Under the pieces are notes generated by a model. That model made no database searches. It was not told the DNA's origin and saw only the letters and a program-made list of their open reading frames with translations. Shown here one piece after another: positions 36,933 through 45,214 of a DNA stretch of 64,000 nucleotides (its first letter is position 1; every line of letters starts with the position of its first letter). The translations under genes were made by a program, and so were the position numbers. Origin of the DNA: Anabaena sp. PCC 7108. Lineage in GTDB: Bacteria > Cyanobacteriota > Cyanobacteriia > Cyanobacteriales > Nostocaceae. The stretch is taken from positions 2,243,403-2,307,402 of the forward strand of contig NZ_KB235896.1 of the NCBI RefSeq assembly GCF_000332135.1, written 5' to 3'.

Positions 36933-37302
36933 TACGGGAAAATTCACGGACATTGTTTGTAATTACGGTTAGATTTAAAATTATTGCATGGGCAGCAATT
37001 AATAAGTCGTTACTACCTATGGGTGTTCCTTGTTGTTCTAAATAAGTACGAATTTCTGCGTAACTGTAATCTACGTTGGGTGTTAATGATAATATAGGAA
37101 TTATCTCGAAAGCTAGAGAAATACGCTGTTTTAATCTCAGTGAGTTCTTTTTTTCTGCCCCAAATCGTAATTCACAAGCAACAATGATACTAGTACAAAT
37201 TTTTTCTTCTCCAACTTCTTGAATTTTAGAAAATATTTTACCTGTTGGATGTTTAATAAAGTCCGATAATGTATTAGTATCGAGTAAATAAGAGTAAGAC
37301 AT
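36835..37302 (-). CDS. PIN-domain toxin (VapC) with MITE-derived C-terminus
   Basis: 155 aa. PIN active-site residues are D8 (LLDTNTL), E44 (ACELRFG) and D99 (IGSNDLLIAAHA), followed by VITNN, so the catalytic core is complete. Residues from about 124 (ISNWTKIFTVIASEAKQSQ and on) are read from a 129-bp MITE that replaced the native end, adding a basic tail of about 25-30 residues compared with ordinary VapC proteins. The antitoxin gene ends one base upstream. Toxicity may be retained; the tail could affect folding or antitoxin fit. Confidence 0.88.
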   Translation of the reverse strand: MSYSYLLDTNTLSDFIKHPTGKIFSKIQEVGEEKICTSIIVACELRFGAEKKNSLRLKQRISLAFEIIPILSLTPNVDYSYAEIRTYLEQQGTPIGSNDLLIAAHAIILNLTVITNNVREFSRISNWTKIFTVIASEAKQSQPLRLRHSTAFHSQ

Positions 37303-37303
37303 T

Positions 37304-37534
37304 TTAAAGTTCTATATCATCTAAGGGTAATAATCCTGCATCAACATCGGGAAAGTCTTCATCAATATCATCAAGGGTAGCAAAGACTTCAAGAAGGGAT
37401 TTTTTCTTAATAGGAGAAATGATAGCCAAGGGAATACCATTTTCTGTGATAGTCAGGGGTTCACCTGTTTTTTTAGCTTGGTTAATTAAAGTTTGCAGGG
37501 TTTGGGGGAGTTCGGAAAGGGTAATTTGTGTCAT
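37304..37534 (-). CDS. Phd/YefM-type antitoxin
   Basis: 76 aa. The N-terminal 50 residues (TLQTLINQAKKTGEPLTIT, ENGIPLAIISP) match the Phd/YefM fold, which binds operator DNA. The acidic C-terminus (DDIDEDFPDVDAG) should occupy the toxin site. It lies 1 base from the VapC gene, so the two are co-transcribed. Confidence 0.88.
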   Translation of the reverse strand: MTQITLSELPQTLQTLINQAKKTGEPLTITENGIPLAIISPIKKKSLLEVFATLDDIDEDFPDVDAGLLPLDDIEL

Positions 37535-37633
37535 GGTGGTTTCTGGTGTGGGAGGATGATATATATATATTGTATGAGAGAAAGTAAATATTAAGTAGGA
37601 TGTATGCTGTGCAAAGATTTAAAATATAAAATT

Positions 37634-37662
37634 GTAGGGGTTTAGCAGTGCTAAACCCCTAC
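37634..37662. repeat. GTAGGGGTTTAGCA hairpin repeat, copy 2
   Basis: A perfect hairpin: GTAGGGGTTTAGCA against TGCTAAACCCCTAC around a single base. It lies between the antitoxin gene and hsdS. Confidence 0.65.
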
Positions 37663-37713
37663 GACTAATTCATAAGTATGAAGATTTTGGTAAATTGGTA
37701 TTACTCCTATTTT

Positions 37714-37756
37714 CATCCTGTAAATCCTTTAATCCTGGACATCCTGATTCAGACAA
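37714..37756 (-). repeat. TTGTCTGAATCAGGATG dispersed repeat, abutting hsdS
   Basis: On the minus strand it reads TTGTCTGAATCAGGATGTCC and continues through AAAGGATTTACAGGATG. Related copies lie at 46769-46811 and, partly, near 49580-49618. It starts one base after the hsdS stop codon. Confidence 0.6.
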
Positions 37757-39508
37757 TTACACCGTTAATAATTGTTTGACAGCAGCGTTGATGATTTTTT
37801 CGCTCTCTGTTTGAGTTTGTGTTAGTTTGCTTTCTAGTTCATCACATAGTTTCATTAATTTATCTACTTTGGTAACTATGCGTTTTTGTTCTTCAAGTGG
37901 AGGTAATGGTACAACTATACCTCTAATTTTACCTACACTTAAACTATAAAGTCCGCTAGTAGTAATTGCTAGTTTTTTTATTTCTGTTATTCCAACAGGA
38001 GAATTTAAAAACAGAAGTGTAAAAAGACTTCCAGTATGTCCAAGTGGTCTGCAACGAATTAAATGATTTTGATGAACACAATTTTTTATCTCTCCATTCC
38101 AAATAGCACATCTACCTATTTCGTTTTCACTGCCATTACCCTCAACAATAAGTAAATCTCCAGGGAATAAATTCCATTTTTGTAGGTCATTTTCAAAAAG
38201 TTCAAAGTACATAATTTCTGATAAATCTAACCTTCCTCTATAAACGTTAGCTACTCGTAAATAAGGAAAATAGTTAGAAATTGGTGTTCTTTTGGGAGTC
38301 TTCTGAATTCCACCTACAACTTCATAAAAATCATCAATACGTACCCACTCCCACCCAGATGGTAATTCAAACAGTAATTCATCTGTTTCTAGTGGAGATA
38401 CTAACTTTGATTTACTAATCTTCCCTTCCTTAACTAACTGTTCCTTTTCCTTCTTAATTCTCTCCAACAAAACCGCCGCAGGTTCATCATTTGCATCTTG
38501 CGGAACTAGCTTACCCATAACAGCGAGTTGGAGAATAGCTTGACGCAATTTACCAATATTTTCTGGCGCACTGTAGAGAATGTCAAAATTATCGCAAATG
38601 CACTGCCAATTTTTGGTGAATGTCTCTGGTGTGTCAGCAGTGAGGAGTTTGTTTAATGCTGCATTATTTATTAATATGCGGGTTTCCCGTTTCTTTTTTT
38701 GACGTGCTTCTAATTCGTCGCACAGTTTCATTAATTCATCTACTTTGGTAACTATGCGTTTTTGTTCTGCAAGTGGTGGGAGTGGGAAAAGTAAATTTCT
38801 AATAGCATCTGCCCCAATATTACCTTGATTAGCAGTTCCAGTTTCTGCACTAAATAGTAAATCTAAAATTATTGAAGATTTTAGAAAAATATTAACTAAT
38901 TGAATTGTAGTATCTTCATTTATCCTTAAACTACCAACTCTTTGATTTAAATATAAATTTTTATTAGCAATATGTTTATCATTTACAACTGAAGTAAAAC
39001 AGTAGTCTCTTTTATTTTTAGTTCCTGTCATCGTTATCAATATATCTCCTTTACGAATTAAAAATTTATCATTTTCAACAGCTATTTCATCAGATACATA
39101 TACTGGACTTTGTTCCAAAATTATTTGATTGTTTTTAACATTACCAAGCCTAATAACTTGATTATTTGATAATTTTACATAAGAATTACTCTTAAAGGCA
39201 TATCCCCCAAATAGTAAACATATTTCACCTAATCTTACCCATTGCCAATTTTTTTGTAAATCATACAGCAATTCATTATCTTTAATTGGTGATAAAATAT
39301 TGTCTTTTTTAATCTTCCCTTCCTTAACTAACCGTTCCTTTTCTTTCTTAATTCTCTCCAACAAAACCGCCGCAGGTTCATCATTTGCATCTTGCGGAAC
39401 TAACTTACCCCTTACAGCCAAATCTAAAATCAATTCCCGTAACTTCTGCACACCATTAGGCGCTTCAGCCAACAAATCAAAATGCTCAAAAAACGTTTCT
39501 AACTTCAT
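37757..39508 (-). CDS. hsdS: Type I restriction enzyme specificity subunit
   Basis: 583 aa with two target-recognition domains. Each half follows the same plan: conserved helix (LREL or LRQAILQLAV), segment GKLVPQDANDEPAAVLLERI, a variable recognition region (about residues 80-245 and 375-545), then PLPPLAEQKRIVTKVDELMK. The two variable halves differ, so the enzyme should read a bipartite site. It overlaps hsdM by 4 bases. The conserved parts are near-identical at DNA level (99-bp repeats at 38418 and 39312), offering a path for domain exchange or deletion. Confidence 0.95.
   Translation of the reverse strand: MKLETFFEHFDLLAEAPNGVQKLRELILDLAVRGKLVPQDANDEPAAVLLERIKKEKERLVKEGKIKKDNILSPIKDNELLYDLQKNWQWVRLGEICLLFGGYAFKSNSYVKLSNNQVIRLGNVKNNQIILEQSPVYVSDEIAVENDKFLIRKGDILITMTGTKNKRDYCFTSVVNDKHIANKNLYLNQRVGSLRINEDTTIQLVNIFLKSSIILDLLFSAETGTANQGNIGADAIRNLLFPLPPLAEQKRIVTKVDELMKLCDELEARQKKKRETRILINNAALNKLLTADTPETFTKNWQCICDNFDILYSAPENIGKLRQAILQLAVMGKLVPQDANDEPAAVLLERIKKEKEQLVKEGKISKSKLVSPLETDELLFELPSGWEWVRIDDFYEVVGGIQKTPKRTPISNYFPYLRVANVYRGRLDLSEIMYFELFENDLQKWNLFPGDLLIVEGNGSENEIGRCAIWNGEIKNCVHQNHLIRCRPLGHTGSLFTLLFLNSPVGITEIKKLAITTSGLYSLSVGKIRGIVVPLPPLEEQKRIVTKVDKLMKLCDELESKLTQTQTESEKIINAAVKQLLTV
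38418..38516. repeat. Direct repeat inside hsdS, unit 1
   Basis: 99 bases encoding the conserved GKLVPQDANDEPAAVLLERI segment; it matches 39312-39410 at all but three positions. Confidence 0.85.
39312..39410. repeat. Direct repeat inside hsdS, unit 2
   Basis: Second 99-base unit in direct orientation, about 0.9 kb from unit 1, flanking the first target-recognition domain. Confidence 0.85.
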
Positions 39509-40953
39509 ACAAATTCACCACCTAAAGCTGTCATCAATTCCCGTTTTAAACTATTGCGAGTTTCACCTAAATCATCTAAAAGACTTGCATATTCTTCCAA
39601 CATTTCCTCCACATCTCGATGTTCAAAATCAACCGTGTGCGGATTTTTAATATCTAAATTATAGCCATTATCCTTAATTACCTGAATAGGAACTTTCCAA
39701 GCAAATTCAGATTCTATTCTATCGTCCCACCAAGCCTTTTCCGGTGCAAATTCTTCTATCCTAATCGGCTTAGTTTTCGAGTAGGACTTATACCCCGGTG
39801 GATAAGGGTGTTCATAATACCAAATCTCTTGAGTAGGTTCACCCTTAGTAAAGAATAATAAATTAGTTTTAATGCCAGTATAAGGACTAAAAACCCCATT
39901 CGGTAAACGGACAATAGTATGTAAATTACACTCCTCTAACAACTTTTCTTTAATGCGGGTTTTCACACCTTCACCAAATAAAGTCCCATCTGGTAAAACA
40001 ATACCACCCCGTCCCCCATTTTGTAATAAATGACTAATCAATAATAAAAATAAATCAGCCGTTTCTCTAGTGCGGAAAGTAGCCGGAAAACCAGACTCAA
40101 TTCCATCTTCTTCCATGCCACCAAAAGGCGGATTTGTAATAATCACATTCACCCTATCACTGGGTTTATAATCCCGCAAAGGTCGAGATAAAGTATTATC
40201 ATGAGTTATCGCCGGAACTTCCACACCATGCAATAACATATTCGTCATACACAATAAATGAGGTAGGGGTTTTTTCTCCACACCTCTAATTAACTTATGT
40301 AGTTTTTCGCTATCTTCTGAAGTTTTTACATATTTATTTTTAATATGTTCCAAAGCACAAGTTAAAAATCCGCCCGTACCGCAAGCAGGGTCTAAAATTC
40401 TTTCCCCCAATTTGGGGTCTATCATATCCACCATAAATTGAGTTACAGCGCGGGGAGTGTAATATTCTCCAGCATTACCCGCACTTTGTAAATCACGGAG
40501 AATTTGTTCATAAATATCCCCAAATAAATGCCTATCTTGGGAACTATTAAAATCAATTTCGTTTAATTTATTAATTACTTGACGGATAAGAGTGCCATTT
40601 TTCATATAATTATAGGCATCTTCAAACACCGCCCTAATCACAAACCCCCGGCGGTTATTATCTTGATAGGTATTCGCGTCTTTTAGAGTTTTGAATAAAA
40701 CATTATCCACAAAATCAAGTAAACCCTCTCCCGTCATTCCTTCCGAGTCTGTAGCCCAATTCCGCCACCTTAAAGCCTCTGGTATGGGAGAATGGTAATT
40801 ATCATCTAACAATTCATATTCAGCTTCTCTGTCGTCAAAAATCTTCAGGAATATCATCCATACTAATTGACTAATACGCTGGGCATCACCATCTACACCC
40901 GCGTCTTTACGCATGATATCTTGGATAGTTTTAATTGTGGTACTGATTGACAT
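39505..40953 (-). CDS. hsdM: Type I restriction enzyme methyltransferase subunit
   Basis: 482 aa. N-terminal helical domain (about 1-135), then an N6-adenine methyltransferase: SAM motif DPACGTGG (188-195) and catalytic NPPF (274-277), with GEYYTPRAVTQFMVD before them, typical of HsdM. The stop overlaps the hsdS start (ATGA). With HsdS it methylates the recognition site; with HsdR it forms the restriction complex. Length and motifs are intact. Confidence 0.97.
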   Translation of the reverse strand: MSISTTIKTIQDIMRKDAGVDGDAQRISQLVWMIFLKIFDDREAEYELLDDNYHSPIPEALRWRNWATDSEGMTGEGLLDFVDNVLFKTLKDANTYQDNNRRGFVIRAVFEDAYNYMKNGTLIRQVINKLNEIDFNSSQDRHLFGDIYEQILRDLQSAGNAGEYYTPRAVTQFMVDMIDPKLGERILDPACGTGGFLTCALEHIKNKYVKTSEDSEKLHKLIRGVEKKPLPHLLCMTNMLLHGVEVPAITHDNTLSRPLRDYKPSDRVNVIITNPPFGGMEEDGIESGFPATFRTRETADLFLLLISHLLQNGGRGGIVLPDGTLFGEGVKTRIKEKLLEECNLHTIVRLPNGVFSPYTGIKTNLLFFTKGEPTQEIWYYEHPYPPGYKSYSKTKPIRIEEFAPEKAWWDDRIESEFAWKVPIQVIKDNGYNLDIKNPHTVDFEHRDVEEMLEEYASLLDDLGETRNSLKRELMTALGGEFV

Positions 40954-40993
40954 TTGTTAATAAAGATAGAGTTTTTGTAGTAGTGAAATAATA

Positions 40994-41117
40994 GCCCAGG
41001 CGAATAGAATTCGCGGCTACACAAACGAAGTCCGCCTTCGCGGACTCAATAAAAAATCAAGGGATTGAAACCCACGAAGGTGGGTTTTGTCTGTGTAGAC
41101 GCGGTTTCTAACCGCCC
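40994..41117. repeat. 124-bp dispersed repeat (GGCTACACAAACGAAG type), copy 1
   Basis: It holds several internal hairpins (GCGAATAGAATTCGC, AGTCCGCCTTCGCGGACT, AACCCACGAAGGTGGGTT) and arms GGCTACACAAAC and GTCTGTGTAGAC. A diverged copy of the same length is at 49794-49917. It is part of the 447-base spacer between hsdM and hsdR. Confidence 0.6.
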
Positions 41118-41134
41118 GTTTAAATCATATTTGT

Positions 41135-41367
41135 CTCGTTCCCAGTCAGAGACTGGGAACGCTAAGTAATTGGACAAAAATATTTACAGTCATTGCGAGC
41201 GAAGCGAAGCAATCCCAGCCCTTGCGATTGCGTCATTCCACTGCGTTCCATTCGCAATGACATTGTGTAATTAATTCTGTCCTAGTACTTATCAAGAGGT
41301 TCTACCTCTAGTATCACTGAAGGCAGAGCCTTCTGAAATTCATTCCCATACAGAGTATGGGAACGAG
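41135..41367. mobile_element. CTCGTTCCCAG repeat, copy 3, interrupted by a MITE
   Basis: Outer ends are CTCGTTCCCAG and GGGAACGAG, with AAGGCAGAGCCTT inside, as in the copy at 16398-16533. A 129-bp MITE lies inside it at 41163-41291, so the MITE arrived later. Confidence 0.7.
41163..41291 (+). mobile_element. 129-bp MITE, copy 2 (nested)
   Basis: Same terminal repeats and length as the copies at 36804 and 43914, nested in another repeat between hsdM and hsdR. It has no ORF and would depend on a transposase encoded elsewhere. Confidence 0.85.
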
Positions 41368-41400
41368 AATAACGAGAATATATATTCAGTAATTCATATT

Positions 41401-43746
41401 TCATGATGCCATATAAAGTTGATTTTTTAACTCCTGTAATGCTTCTAAATACTTTTGTTTATTACCAAATATTTTATTGACAATTTCTATAGGTGTACCT
41501 ATTTTATCAAACGGTTGCACTTTTAAATCATTTATATTTTCAATATTTTCAATCCCTTCATCTGCATATTTATCTAAAAGTGCATCTATAACCGCACGGG
41601 CTTTTTCACTGTATTTATTAAAGTAATCACGCTGACGTACCTTTTTAGCCCGTTCTTTACGACTTAACGCAGGTTTGTCAAAAGCAACATGACAAATTAA
41701 ATCAAAAGGATCAAAATCTTTCCCTACTTCCTCTGCTAATGCTTCTAATAAAATTCCTTGTTCATTCAATTCTTGAATAATAGCTTGTTTCTGTGCTGCT
41801 GCATTCCAACGACGCAGAAATTTATCTAAGGTGGTAAATTCTTGTTGGACAGTTTTGCGGGTATAGTCTTTAATAGATTCCGTGATTAATTTACCATCTT
41901 TACTACGATAAAGTGTCCTTTCAGAAACTATATTAACATCCACATCTACAGGTACAAATTTAACTCGCTTCTGTCCTGATTTTTCAGGTAAATCATCAAT
42001 ATTATCTCCACTATCTGGACTACCATCATAATCATCAGGAGGTACAGGAGATTCCCCTGTCTTTGGTTCATATATTTGTACAGGTTCACCATCAAAATCT
42101 GGGTCATCAAACTTTTTAGTCGCTTTTTTGAAATCTATAATTGTGAAATATGTTTTATCAAATTCTTCATTAATTCTTGTGCCTCTGCCAATGATTTGTT
42201 TAAACTCTGTCATTGAACCAATATTTTTATCTAAAACAATTAATTTACAGGTTTGGGCATCTATTCCTGTAGTCATTAATTTAGAAGTTGTCACAATCAC
42301 TGGATAGGGACTTTCTGGTAAAATAAAATTATCTAATTCTGCCTTACCTTGTTCATCATCTCCCGTAATTCGCATAATATATTTACGATTTTGGGAAACT
42401 AAATCACTATTTTCATTAATTAAAGCACAGCGCATTCTTTGGGCGTGGTCTATATCTTCACAGAAAACTATGGTTTTATCAAATCTGTTGGTAGCTTTGA
42501 GAAATTCGGTAATCTTTTTAGCTACTAAAATATCCCGATTTTCTAATACCAATGTGCGATTAATATCTTTTTGGGTGTAAAGTTTATCTTCAATTAATTG
42601 ATGATATTTATCTAATTCTCCTGGTGCTGGTTGCCAACCTTCTAAATCTTTATCAATGTCAATTCTCACAACTTTATAAGGGGCTAGAAATCCATCTTCT
42701 ATCCCTTGTTTGAGAGAATAAATATAAATGGGTTCGCCAAAATAATCTATATTAGAAACTTCTTTAGTTTCCTTGGGTGTAGCTGTTAAACCGATTTGAG
42801 TAGCAGCAGTAAAGTATTCTAAAATTTCTCGCCATGCGGAATCATCAGCCGCACTCCCCCGGTGACATTCATCAATAACAATTAAATCAAAAAATCCTCT
42901 GGAGAATTGTTTATAGATATTTTTAGATTCTTCTGTTCCTGATACACCTTGATAAAGGGCCAAATAAATTTCATAGGCTGTATCTACCTGACGTTTAGTG
43001 ATTTTCGTCATGGCAGAACCAAAGGGTTTAAAATCGTTAGTTTTAGTTTGGTCTATGAGAATATTTCTATCAGCTAAAAATAATATTCTGGTTTTATGTT
43101 TAGATTTCCATAACCGCCAAATAATTTGAAAAGCTGTGAAGGTTTTACCCGTGCCTGTAGCCATAACTAATAATATCCGGTTTTCACCTTTGGCTATGGC
43201 TTCTACAGTTTTATTAATAGCAATTTCTTGATAATAACGGGGTGACTTACCACTACCATCATCATAATAACTTTGAGTCACAATAGGCTGTAATTGATCA
43301 TCAATATTTCGCCATTTACAATAACGTTGCCATAATTCCGCCGGTGTGGGAAATTTATCTAAAGGAATTTGTCTTTCTCTTATCCCTGATGTCACAGTTT
43401 TATCATGTTCCAAAAATGCGTCACCGTTGGAACTATAAACAAATGGTATATCTAACATTTCTGCATAATTAAGTGCTTGCTGCATTCCACTTCCCACACT
43501 GTGGTTATTATCTTTGGCTTCAATGACAGCAATTTTGATATTCGGTTTGTAGAACAAAATGTAATCCGCGCGTTTACTTTCTCCTCTGGTGACCAATTTA
43601 CCCCGGACATAGACTCTCCCAGAAGTAAAGGTGAATTCTTCACGGATTTGGGTGTGTAAATCCCATCCTGCTGTTTGCACTATGGCAGGGGTGATGTATT
43701 TGGTACAAATGTCACGTTCACTGAGAGATTTTTTGTCAGAGTCCAT
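41401..43746 (-). CDS. hsdR: Type I restriction enzyme R subunit
   Basis: 781 aa. The N-terminal nuclease core has D61, E76 and K78 (ADYILFY and IAVIEAKDN), a PD-(D/E)xK site. The motor follows with GTGKT (198-202), DECH (292-295) and LTATPKE, then SF2 helicase motifs up to RGTRIN, and a C-terminal EcoEI-type assembly domain. It cuts unmodified DNA after ATP-driven translocation with HsdM and HsdS. It is encoded upstream of hsdM but 447 bases away, a gap filled by repeats. Confidence 0.96.
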   Translation of the reverse strand: MDSDKKSLSERDICTKYITPAIVQTAGWDLHTQIREEFTFTSGRVYVRGKLVTRGESKRADYILFYKPNIKIAVIEAKDNNHSVGSGMQQALNYAEMLDIPFVYSSNGDAFLEHDKTVTSGIRERQIPLDKFPTPAELWQRYCKWRNIDDQLQPIVTQSYYDDGSGKSPRYYQEIAINKTVEAIAKGENRILLVMATGTGKTFTAFQIIWRLWKSKHKTRILFLADRNILIDQTKTNDFKPFGSAMTKITKRQVDTAYEIYLALYQGVSGTEESKNIYKQFSRGFFDLIVIDECHRGSAADDSAWREILEYFTAATQIGLTATPKETKEVSNIDYFGEPIYIYSLKQGIEDGFLAPYKVVRIDIDKDLEGWQPAPGELDKYHQLIEDKLYTQKDINRTLVLENRDILVAKKITEFLKATNRFDKTIVFCEDIDHAQRMRCALINENSDLVSQNRKYIMRITGDDEQGKAELDNFILPESPYPVIVTTSKLMTTGIDAQTCKLIVLDKNIGSMTEFKQIIGRGTRINEEFDKTYFTIIDFKKATKKFDDPDFDGEPVQIYEPKTGESPVPPDDYDGSPDSGDNIDDLPEKSGQKRVKFVPVDVDVNIVSERTLYRSKDGKLITESIKDYTRKTVQQEFTTLDKFLRRWNAAAQKQAIIQELNEQGILLEALAEEVGKDFDPFDLICHVAFDKPALSRKERAKKVRQRDYFNKYSEKARAVIDALLDKYADEGIENIENINDLKVQPFDKIGTPIEIVNKIFGNKQKYLEALQELKNQLYMAS

Positions 43747-43913
43747 GCGATTAGGTAGAGGTTAAAGACAACTAGTTGATATAAATCACGTTACGAATGC
43801 GTACAACGTGCTTATTATTATTTAGTCTACCCAATAGTCTACCCAATACCCGATGTCTAATTTACATCTAATCAAATTTTCAAGGGAATTTTTGATGTTT
43901 GAACGCAACTTGG

Positions 43914-44042
43914 TAAGTAATTGGACAAAAATATTTACAGTCATTGCGAGCGAAGCGAAGCAATCCCAGCCCTTGCGATTGCGTCATTCCACTGCGTTCC
44001 ATTCGCAATGACATTGTGTAATTAATTCTGTCCTAGTACTTA
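43914..44042 (+). mobile_element. 129-bp MITE, copy 3, next to the fetB-like stop codon
   Basis: Same element as copies 1 and 2. Its right end TACTTA stops at 44042, directly beside the TAA stop (44043-44045) of the FetB-like permease on the minus strand. It lies about 170 bases upstream of hsdR. Confidence 0.85.
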
Positions 44043-44819
44043 TTACCTCACCAATTGCATAGCATTATTAAAAAACTGACGACACAATCCTTTAGTCACT
44101 AATACCGTTGTCAGCAAATTCGCGACAACAACCATAAACATAATCACAATTTCATAAGATACAGCATCCAAAGCTGTGACTCCAGCTAATAATTGTCCAC
44201 TGGTAAAAGTTGGTATTGTTACCATACCTATTAGCATCATTTGATTCAAGGTAGGAAGCAATGCGGCTCTAATTGCATCTTTGCGGTATTGACTTACTGC
44301 TTGCTGGGGAGTAGCACCTAAACTTAAATGAGTTTCTATTTCTGTGGGAAATTGGTTAATAGCACTTACAAGCCTTTCTCCAGCTACTGCTGCGGCATTC
44401 ATGCCATTACCTAGCAAAATACCTGCTAAGGGAATGATATAACGTGGCTCGTACCATCTGTCTGGTTGGATAATCAAAAAGTTGGTGTAAAGCAATGCTA
44501 AGGCTGTACTGGCGAAAATTGCTGCCCAGACTAAAGGGAGTACCAGAGGAATTTTTTGGCTGATGCGATTTCGTGCGACAATCGCCGTAATTGTCAGCAT
44601 GATTGTTAAAATCCCCAAAACAGCCCAAACATTGTTAACAGCAAAGATGAAGTCTAAAACGTATCCTAAGACGATGAGTTGGAGGATGGTTCTACCGGTG
44701 GCTAAAGCTAAGTTTAACTCTAGTCCTAACTTTTCCCAGGCAGATAAACCAATAGCGATCGCTATTAATGCGACAGCTAAAGCTAAATCCACAATATCCA
44801 GTTTGATTAAATCCGGCAT
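44043..44819 (-). CDS. FetB/YbbM family ABC transporter permease
   Basis: 258 aa from the ATG at 44819, chosen because GGAAG lies about 10 bases upstream; the longer frame to 44876 adds a Cys-rich leader that looks non-native. Seven hydrophobic segments, with family phrases LALATGRTILQLIVLGYVL, LLGNGMNAAA, and HLSLGATPQQAVSQYRKDAIRAALLPTLNQM. In E. coli FetB with the ATPase FetA supports iron export; in other organisms relatives link to aluminium tolerance. No ATPase gene is adjacent. A MITE lies immediately after its stop codon. Confidence 0.88.
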   Translation of the reverse strand: MPDLIKLDIVDLALAVALIAIAIGLSAWEKLGLELNLALATGRTILQLIVLGYVLDFIFAVNNVWAVLGILTIMLTITAIVARNRISQKIPLVLPLVWAAIFASTALALLYTNFLIIQPDRWYEPRYIIPLAGILLGNGMNAAAVAGERLVSAINQFPTEIETHLSLGATPQQAVSQYRKDAIRAALLPTLNQMMLIGMVTIPTFTSGQLLAGVTALDAVSYEIVIMFMVVVANLLTTVLVTKGLCRQFFNNAMQLVR

Positions 44820-44930
44820 GGTTTCTTTACTTCCGGGGATTGTTTGCTTAAAACAGCCTACACAAGAACTATTCAAAATTCTAAATCGTCTACATTTATC
44901 ATGGCAGTTAGCAGTTATTTTGAATATTGC

Positions 44931-45042
44931 AGGACTTACGCAAAATCATGAAGAAACAAACCGCGAAGGCGCGTTCGCGGTAGCGTTGCGAAGCAAAGGA
45001 CACGAAGGAAGAAGGGTTTTAGAGAGTTCTTGCGTAAGTCCT
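44931..45042. mobile_element. MITE with AGGACTTACGCAA ends, short variant
   Basis: 112 bases with perfect 13-bp inverted ends AGGACTTACGCAA / TTGCGTAAGTCCT. The core differs from the 123-bp members and includes GCGAAGGCGCGTTCGCGG. An open frame across it is not considered a gene. Confidence 0.75.
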
Positions 45043-45214
45043 GTATTGAACAAATTTGAGAGGTTATATCACTTATCTTCCGGTATATTCCGTAAAAACC
45101 CTGAACAAATGAGTATTTTCAGCGATCGCGCTTTTCAGACTTTTGGGAAAAATTTAATTAGCTAACAGCGCCCGTAAAAGTGTATCTTTTGTATCTGCAT
45201 TAAAATAAAAACTT

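Noticed and set aside
37559-37575. Run of AT dinucleotides upstream of the antitoxin gene
   Set aside because: Too short and simple to interpret; common in AT-rich spacers.
44563-45165. Plus-strand open frame of 200 codons
   Set aside because: It is antisense to the FetB-like gene and then runs through a MITE; no family features.
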